From NCBI GenBank assembly GCA_034509735.1, contig JACGWO010000004.1:24409395-24473394 (forward strand): a stretch of DNA of 64,000 bases, written 5' to 3'. Each line of letters begins with the position of its first letter. The stretch's first letter is position 1. The position numbers were made by a program, and so were the translations under genes. Source of the stretch: Sesamum alatum. Its lineage: Eukaryota; Streptophyta; Magnoliopsida; Lamiales; Pedaliaceae. The notes under the pieces are model-generated. The model had not been told where the DNA came from and did no database searches. It saw only the letters and a list, made by a program, of their open reading frames with translations. Below, in pieces: positions 57,383-64,000 of the stretch.

Positions 57383-58799
57383 ATGGAAGCGCTTCGTGGA
57401 CGCCTGAGCTCAATTGCGATGTGGTTGGCCAATCAGATTTGGCGGCAATTGCTGGAGTACTGGGCGAGCTCAAACTTCAAGGTCATTGAGCCCAAAAATA
57501 AGGCCAATCAGGTGGGCAGCCCGGAGGCAGCAACTACCGTGTACCGCCGGGGATCGTCCTCCCGTGGCATGCACAAGTAGAAGATGGCAAGTGTTTTTTT
57601 CTTTTTTTATGGTTTCAATGAATTTATCATTACAAATCACTTACATATTTTTTTCGGTACTTGGACAGGAGGCACAACTCGGTCACCCTGTCTCACGGGG
57701 CGTCTTCCGCAATGCGGGGAAAGTGGCACCGTGTGGCTAGTAGTCCACAGCCAACGCTACTTCCGCCAACCGACAGCAACACCAACCGAATTCCCATCGA
57801 CGCCTCGCATAGGCCGTCGACAAGAACAACAACAATTTCCAACAATTGACAATATAATGCAGCGGAATCAGTAAATCAATCACACGTCTTGCAACAAATG
57901 TGTTTTATATAGATAGCAGAAATATTGAAGATTACAACAAGCTAGCCACAGGGATCGCTGTGAGGGGATACTAGCAATGCACACCAAGCTTCGAGTGGTC
58001 ATTCCCCTCATTAATAGGCTTAAAAATAAATTTTCTGTTGACAAATCTAGATACTAGAAAACCTGAAAATTGCATCTCATGGGGCACACAGCGCCACATG
58101 AGCGAAAAAGTAAATATTACATCAGTGACTCATGCCTAAGACTCTAAAACCTACGGAAGCCTAGCGCTTGTCGGCAGAAGTGTTGGTCGGCCGGATGGAA
58201 CATGGCCGAAATTGGGTCAAGGGTGCCGAGAGTGCGAGCGGCCCTTGACACCATGTCAAACTGATGGAGGAGCGGCCCAAGGGCAGAGGAGGTCGGGCTA
58301 AGTAGTTTTATAGTTATATTTTTTTATTATTAATTCAAATTAATTAATTTTGTTTTACTAATCACCTCATTACTTTCGCAGGACACGTGTGAGAGGATAG
58401 TTGAGGAACAACAGGCACTGGCACCGAATGATCAGCAAGATCCTCCATCATTTTCTCAAGGCTGGGTCGCCACCGAGCAACAAGTGTGGATGTCGGCAGC
58501 GGGCGGCCGGAAGAGGGGCGGCCGTGTATTCGGTCTCAATTCCAAGGCTCACAACACGCTTGTTGGACCATCACAGGCCAGCTGCTCGCATACGTCAGCA
58601 CCGCCGCCGCCACTGTAATCGTGATGCCCATACCTCGTGACCAGGTCACGAGGATCACGAAGTTCATAAAGCCTTGGGCGACCCCCTGGCCCGTCCCTCC
58701 GGCACCCCAACCGTCCGAGCCTCCAACTGATCCATCGGCTCCCGAGGATCATGCACAAGACGGTGCGGACGCTACCGACAGGGAACCCGATCTAGATTA
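57383..58799 (+). pseudogene. CACTA Transposase_24-type gene fragment
   Basis: 57383-57580 reads WLANQIWRQLLEYWASSNFK followed by a NKANQ, GSPEAATTVYRRGSSS pattern, close to the 'YW.s..F....NK.NR....GGS' core of the plant Ptta/En/Spm family (PF03004). Later exon-like pieces are at about 57668-57735 and 58382-58618 (IVEEQQALAPNDQQDPP, GGRKRGGRVFGLNSKAHNTL). A Pro-rich tail (58610-58799, PWPVPPAPQPSEPPTDPSAP) ends in TAG. GT-AG introns are plausible but boundaries are unsure. Stops and a shift near 58610 suggest decay; the 3' half is fairly well kept. Confidence 0.6.
57860..58180. other. Non-coding stretch between CACTA exons
   Basis: An intron or a small inserted sequence; it lacks coding signal. 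I could not find matching ends to prove an insertion. Confidence 0.35.
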
Positions 58800-59029
58800 G
58801 AGTTTTTTTTTTTTTTTGCTTTTCTTTTTTTTTAAAGTTGTCTGTATATAAATACAATTTTTAAACACTACTGTCATTTTGTTAATTATATTATTAATAT
58901 TTTCTTGCTAATAATTTATTTAAAATATTTCACAGTTAAGAAATTCAACAAAACATTTGTAACTAAAATTTCTAAGAAAATATTATAATAATTATAATAT
59001 AAATAAAATATATAACAATATACTAAACT

Positions 59030-59722
59030 TGTAACGGCTTGTGTAACGATTTTTCAGGTACGCTTTACTAGCATACAACCTGGAAACAATTACAAAAGTC
59101 ATTCCAATCAAATTACAATGCCATTACAAATACCGATAAAACAACCATTCATAATTGAGATACAAAATGCTCATACAAAATCTTTGGAAAAACCGATCCA
59201 GATACAAGTACAACAACTGCTCCACAAGACGCTACAACAACTATCACAAAATTACGTACATACAACGTACACAAAGGAGTCACAATATCCGTTACAATAT
59301 GCATTACAACATATGTTACAACAAGAGGTAGAAAAATCGTTACAAATAATAGATCACTAACCGTTCCAAAGACTGTTCAAAAAGGCCGAGTCAATAAGAT
59401 ATAGACTTAAATCTATTATGTTACAATAGTCGTTCCAAAAATAGTTCAATTATGTCAACGAAGGCCGTCCCAAAAGGAGTTACAACATCAATTCCGACAT
59501 ATATCTGTTAAAATATTGTAACAGTTTATTTAGCCGGTACAATATCCATTACAAATTAGTAACGGCTTCTGAAAAAATCATTACAAATATTCTGTAACGC
59601 CTGTCAAAGGAGCAGAAAGGCAGCCGTTACCAAGCCCGTTTACATATTTATTGAACATGTTACAAATTTATAACTGGCCTTCCCAAATGCCGTTCTAATA
59701 AAATATTTATTTTTTTGTAGTG
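59030..59722. repeat. CACTA subterminal repeat array
   Basis: More than twenty scattered copies of GTTACAA or TTACAA and CCGTTA or TAACGG type motifs in both orientations over 690 bp, up to the CACTA terminus. Such arrays bind the TnpA-type protein in known En/Spm elements. The frame at 59118-59360 is produced by these repeats and is not a gene. Confidence 0.75.
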
Positions 59723-60037
59723 AACAATTGCAACTAGTCACTTTGTTTTCTTTATGTTTTCATCCATTTTTTGTGGTAAATTGATCAAAATGTCCTAATG
59801 AAATATGAAATAATTTGCCTTATTTTTAAAATATTCTAAAAAAGTTATATGGACTAGAAGGACAAGAAGAAAATTTCACCTCGTCCATTTTTTTTTACAA
59901 TTTTTCAGGCCGCCGTCCAAGCATTACATAATTTCATCATGAAACATCAGAGGATACATATTGATAATTTCTCAAACAATAAGAAAGTATTCATAATTAT
60001 GTTAAATATCAAGTGAGCTCGTTGTAATTTACCCTTA
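59723..60037. repeat. MITE arm, 'gggtaaattac' family, right
   Basis: It begins immediately after the CACTA terminus and ends GTTGTAATTTACCCTT, the complement of 51213-51228. The phrase CAACTAGTC is found in both the left arm (near 51312) and here (near 59732), so the two may be separate copies or a duplicated junction. Confidence 0.6.
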
Positions 60038-60590
60038 ATTTAATATATATAAGATAATGACTCTATGTTATTTAGTTTAAAACAATAATATCGAACAATT
60101 TAAGTTTTCTAAAGTATTTCATAAAGAAGGATTTAAAAATTAGAGTATATAAGCTCTCTTAATTTTAGGAAATAAAGTGCACGTTTTTCATAATTTTAGG
60201 AGTAAAGCAAATCACCCTTTTTGAGTTGGATCTTGCTAATAATACTTGATCCTTCCAACCCTTAATCGAAAAAGAAAAAGGGAGAAAAGCTTTAAAACAT
60301 CAGCATCCATAAGGTCAAAAGAGTGACACCTACAATGGCCAACAATAACATTATTTTTTTTATTAAAAAAAAGGAAAAGGAGAAATATATATATATATAT
60401 ATTAACTGGAACCAACTCTCAAAAAGGTTGTCTTTTTCCTCTTTAATTATGGGGTTGAAAAACATAAAAGTTTATTCTTCTTTCAAGAAAAAATTGAAAT
60501 GTTAATTAGATAAATGATTATATCAAACATCTTGTTAAGTGGAGTAATATATCAATATAATTAAAAATAATAACAAATGAGATAATTATA
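60038..60590. other. Non-coding DNA with a (TA)n tract
   Basis: A TA microsatellite at 60385-60403; otherwise no structure seen. Confidence 0.5.
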
Positions 60591-61104
60591 CCCGTTGTGA
60601 GGCTTGGTGTAATTATACATAGATCTCCTGTGATTTGAAAAATTAAATCTAGTAGCTTGAAGTTTGCTTCAGTCTGACAAATAGGGCCCCCAGTTAGTCA
60701 AAATTCACCGAATTAATTAATATTAATAAAAACATTGAATGAAAATCGATATTTACCCTCGATTGACTTATTACTGATTTATTGCAGGTCAAACAAATCT
60801 GTTCTAACAAAACTATCCTTATAAAGGTGAATATTATCTCTTCAATCACATATATTAACGTGTAAAGATGTATAACCGTAGTTTGATCATAAAAAAACTT
60901 ATTTAACCTACAATAAGTCAATGGTAAATATCGATTTTCATTCAGTTTTTTTGCTAGTATCAACAAATTTAGTGAATTTGACTAACGGAATGACTTATTC
61001 GTTAGACAAAAGCAAATTTCATGTACTAGATATAATTTTTCAAACCACAAGGTGTGAATGTGTAATTACACTAAACCTCAAGGGAGTAGAACGTAATTAT
61101 CCCT
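60591..61104. repeat. MITE family M1, copy 2
   Basis: 514 bp with inverted ends (left GATAATTATACCC, complement of right GGGATAATTACGTTC). Colinear with 10537-11030, and both arms mirror each other for over 150 bp (AATATCGATTTTCATTC and its complement). Confidence 0.78.
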
Positions 61105-62703
61105 AAATAAATTATAATAATTCACATAAAATAAAACAAATATCCACACGTCTGACGTAACTCGAAAACCCATGAACTCAAACTTATTCATAAAATATCA
61201 GTTTTAACCGCTAAACTAAAACATCACTAATAAAGTCTTTTCATCTAACACTAAAAGCAGTGAACAAAAGAACCAACGAAAGACATGTAGGCCTCAATCA
61301 GTTGATACTGTCCCCAGATTTCAACATTCCCTTCCTTTACCTTTTCTCTTTTTGCGTATTGTTATATTTGCCCTTTTTTTTCTGAATCTAATTGTGTCTA
61401 ATTCCTCTTCTAATCGGATCTTAATCCACCATTATGCCTTTCTTGATGCGAAATACTAAACCGAATCTAATCGAAATTTTGATATGCTGAAATGCTATAC
61501 CAAATATCGAACTGAATTAATCGGTTCAATTTTGGCAATTACCAATTTATTTTTAAATTTTAATTTGATATTGGACAATTCAAAGTTTTCGTTAAAAGTA
61601 TAAAAGATGGTTAAAATAACATATTAAAAATAAAATTGCAGTTTTTATGTATTTTTAGAATTTTAATAAGTAAAATAACAAAAAAAGTATAAAAAAAGTT
61701 CATATATAAAAATATGTGTATTATAATAAATAAAATTAATATTTTGTATTCCGTACGGTTTGCTAAACCGACTCTAAAAACTTAAGTTACCAAATTTTTA
61801 AAAAGTAAAAATTGAATGCGGAATCAAATTTTTTGATTTAATTCGATACAGACTGAATATTCAATTTCGATTCAATTCGATCGGTTTATCAAACTGTGAA
61901 CACCCTTATAAACTCTACCAAGAAGATATTTATATATTAGTCATGAAAAATTAAATAATTTATTAAAATTTTCACTAATTATATGCATTAAGTGATAGAA
62001 ATTTTTGTGTTGCCAGTATAACAATTTTCGTAGTGTTGATGATGAAAATATTTACATAAAAATTGTCATTTATAATAATTAGCGACCAAAAACATAAAAA
62101 ATAAAAACAAGCGTAAAATTGTCACAATAAACATTAGTAATACATGTATAATGAAAATAGGTAACAACAAATATAATTGTTACTAGATTTGTGTTGTAAC
62201 TAAATTTTCACTACAGATGTCTAATTATTTATTTATAATGACAACTTTATATATATTTCTTATCCATAATAATTATATTATGAAAAAATAAAAATTATTA
62301 TCACTTAATATATATTTTCAGTGATGATTTAAAAATTATTACTTAATATTTTGTCATTAAAACTATCTTTTGTTACAGTGGAAGATATGAAGGTTTTCTG
62401 ACTTTCCGTTGTTATTATCTATCATCAGAAATGTTAACAGCGCTTAAGAATAGCTTAACAAATAAGCTATCTTATTATAAGTTTATGTCTCTTGATGAGT
62501 GCCAAATAATTGTCTTTGATCACAATTAATTCACTGATTATTAGCTTGCAAGGTCATCCTCAATGATAAAGTTTTGGGGATTGCGTTTAAGTTAATGTTT
62601 TGAAAATCAGACAAGAGATTGAATCGGATAAATTATTGGATCATTGGATCACTAATTTGAGCGGTTGGGTTGGATTGAAAAATCGATTAACTCAACCATG
62701 ATA
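61105..62703. other. Non-coding DNA with decayed repeats
   Basis: About 61440-61912 has the repetitive phrase pattern 'accgaatctaatcgaaatt' and 'caattcgatcggtttatcaa' and ends GAACACCCTT, resembling a common eudicot MITE. CACTA-like tips (CGTAGTG at 62030, CACTACAGATG at 62212) occur without clear partners. No gene. Confidence 0.4.
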
Positions 62704-63037
62704 CACTAAAAAAAAATTACTATTGGCTATAATATTAATAGCTATGGCTAAAATCGTGGTAAATAATCATTATTAACCACGATAAATTAAACTAATGCAA
62801 AAAACTAGTTCTACCATGAAAAAATTATTTTCTACAACTAAGAGCTATAATAAAAATATTTGTCATGGCTAAAAAGAGTCGTACTAAAAATATTTGCCAT
62901 GACAAATATTTTAGCCACCCTTGCAAAAACCACGACGAACAACCGTTGCGTAACCATGGTCAATAACTTTTTGCTATGACTAATTATTATTAACCATGAC
63001 AATTTACCCATAGTTAGATATTATATTTTTTGTAGTG
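62704..63037. repeat. CACTA-type MITE
   Basis: 334 bp from CACTAAAAAAAAATTAC to TTTTTTGTAGTG. The interior has many short inverted phrases (ACCATGA/TCATGGT, GCTATGGC). The 3-bp flanks are ATA and ATG, so the duplication is imperfect. Confidence 0.6.
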
Positions 63038-63118
63038 ATGTATACATTTATATATATGCAACATACAAATACACTATATATGAATTGATTAATTAATATA
63101 CAAAAATAAGATCGGTAA

Positions 63119-63489
63119 GAGGTGTTTGGCTAAACTTATTTAAATCTTATAATCTCATACATATTTTAAATTATTTTTGGAACTTATTAGATGTTAGATG
63201 TTATTTTAAAAATATATTCACAAAGTATTTGAATAAAATAAGATTACAGAGCTTAAAAGATGTTACTGTGGCAAACTTATAATTAAGTTGAAGAAATTTC
63301 TTAAGATTTTAGAAATAAGTTAGCGATTCTTTTCTTTTTTTAAATTAAAAAAAAACTTATAAGCTCCTAATTTTAGAGCTTATAAGCTATTTTCTTAAAA
63401 AATTTACCAAATATTTTGTACCAACTTATAAACTTCTAAACATTTTATAAAATATTTTAAAAAGCTTATAAGCTTATTCAAACACCCTC
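63119..63489. repeat. PIF/Harbinger (Tourist)-like MITE
   Basis: Inverted tips GAGGTGTTTGG and complement of CAAACACCCTC, flanked by TAA on both sides (63116-63118, 63490-63492). Arms share AAGCTTATAAGC-type palindromes. 371 bp, non-coding. Confidence 0.65.
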
Positions 63490-63773
63490 TAAATCAGGTC
63501 AAGGCTAAAATTAGTGAAATCATAATAAAGAAAATACGTTGTAAAAACAAAAAAAGCAAAACATCTCATACTTGATATCCGTTGAACTACTAATACTAGT
63601 CTTCCACACAAATCAATCACATAAAAGTGGCGTATAATAATCAATTACACCGATCAATTTATGAATCAGCGGTCACCAGGGCGTGTGACTACGATAAAAG
63701 TTCACAAATGCGATGAATTATATGGCAAGTATAACACATTTGTAGTGTTGTTGGTGTATAATTTAAGAAAAAA

Positions 63774-64000
63774 GGCAAAATTATATTTTTGGTCCTATAA
63801 CTATAGGTCGTTAACACTTTTGGTCCTGTAACTTACTCTATTTACACATTTACTCCTTTTTTGATGAATTTGGTCCTAAACATCTCACATTTGGTCTTTT
63901 TTTGAAAAATTTAGTCCTATGTGGACAATTTTGACCCAATTCTCACTGAGTAGATCTCATTTTTTGTCCTGTAATTATATGTCACCAAGACCAAATTTGT
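63774..64000. repeat. Left end of a MULE-like element leaving the window
   Basis: It starts GGCAAAATTATATTTTTGGT and carries the 'ttggtcctataacta ... tttggtcc' phrases found in MULE-type MITEs. The right end is beyond 64000. Confidence 0.4.

Larger units (their letters stand above)
56835..59722 (+). mobile_element. CACTA (En/Spm) element remnant G, 3' end present
   Basis: The right end is TTTTTTGTAGTG at 59711-59722, the complement of the canonical CACTACAAAAAA terminus. It is preceded by a 650-bp block of subterminal repeats. Gene pieces of Transposase_24 type lie at 57380-58800. No CACTA terminus is found on the left within the window, so the 5' end is lost or unrecognisable. GC-rich exon-like blocks (56835-57030) contrast with the surroundings. 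Confidence 0.7.

Noticed and set aside
59118..59360. 80-aa Gln/Tyr-rich frame
   Set aside because: Built from the CACTA subterminal TTACAA repeats; low complexity and no start context.
1..64000. Integrated plant pararetrovirus or other viral sequence
   Set aside because: All reverse transcriptase sequences are flanked by LTR or LINE hallmarks. I saw no movement protein or coat protein signature.

Overview
This window looks like intergenic heterochromatin of a flowering plant, probably a eudicot. The evidence is AT-rich DNA packed with plant-type Mutator-like elements (MULEs), Ty1/copia and Ty3/gypsy retrotransposons whose tRNA-iMet primer sites carry TGGTATCAGAGC, plant L1-type LINEs, CACTA (En/Spm) remnants and MITEs. 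I found no convincing intact host gene. Every sizeable coding signal belongs to a mobile element, and nearly all are broken by stops, frameshifts or deletions.

Layout. 1-896 is the right part of a deleted MULE (A). 973-2040 is a fused MULE transposase remnant (C). 2041-5886 is AT-rich DNA with a hairpin element and a terminal-inverted-repeat element that holds a MITE and a GC-rich insert. 5887-10188 is MULE B, with a broken transposase on the minus strand and a plant mobile domain (PMD) gene fragment on the plus strand. 10537-11030 is a MITE. 11082-14342 is a terminal-repeat element with a perfect 9-bp target duplication, split by LINE 1. 14956 to about 33180 is LINE 2, opened by MULE F (17631-30931, 9-bp duplication TTCTGAGTT) and by a 375-bp MULE-like MITE. 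MULE F is in turn opened by Copia 1 (20464-30386, 5-bp duplication CAAAC).

33363-36060 is a CACTA gene remnant holding a solo LTR (34932-35608). 36524-42184 is Copia 2, the same family as Copia 1 in opposite orientation. It is cut off inside its integrase and abuts a Tekay-like gypsy element (42186-50973). 51213-60037 is a MITE or pair of MITE halves enclosing MULE D (51697-56577) and a CACTA remnant (about 56835-59722). 60038-64000 is non-coding DNA with several MITEs.

Most interesting result: when Copia 1 and its target duplication are mentally removed from MULE F, two non-ORF stretches 10 kb apart join in frame. They form a 106-codon gene on the strand opposite to the transposase: a GRF-type zinc finger, a short coiled coil and a C-terminal membrane helix, with one premature stop. 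MULE B similarly carries a PMD gene opposite its transposase. Two MULE lineages here therefore each carry a different, non-transposase passenger gene convergent with the transposase. Order of events can be read from the nesting: LINE 2 is older than MULE F, which is older than Copia 1, whose two 2,230-bp LTRs differ at only about ten places by eye.
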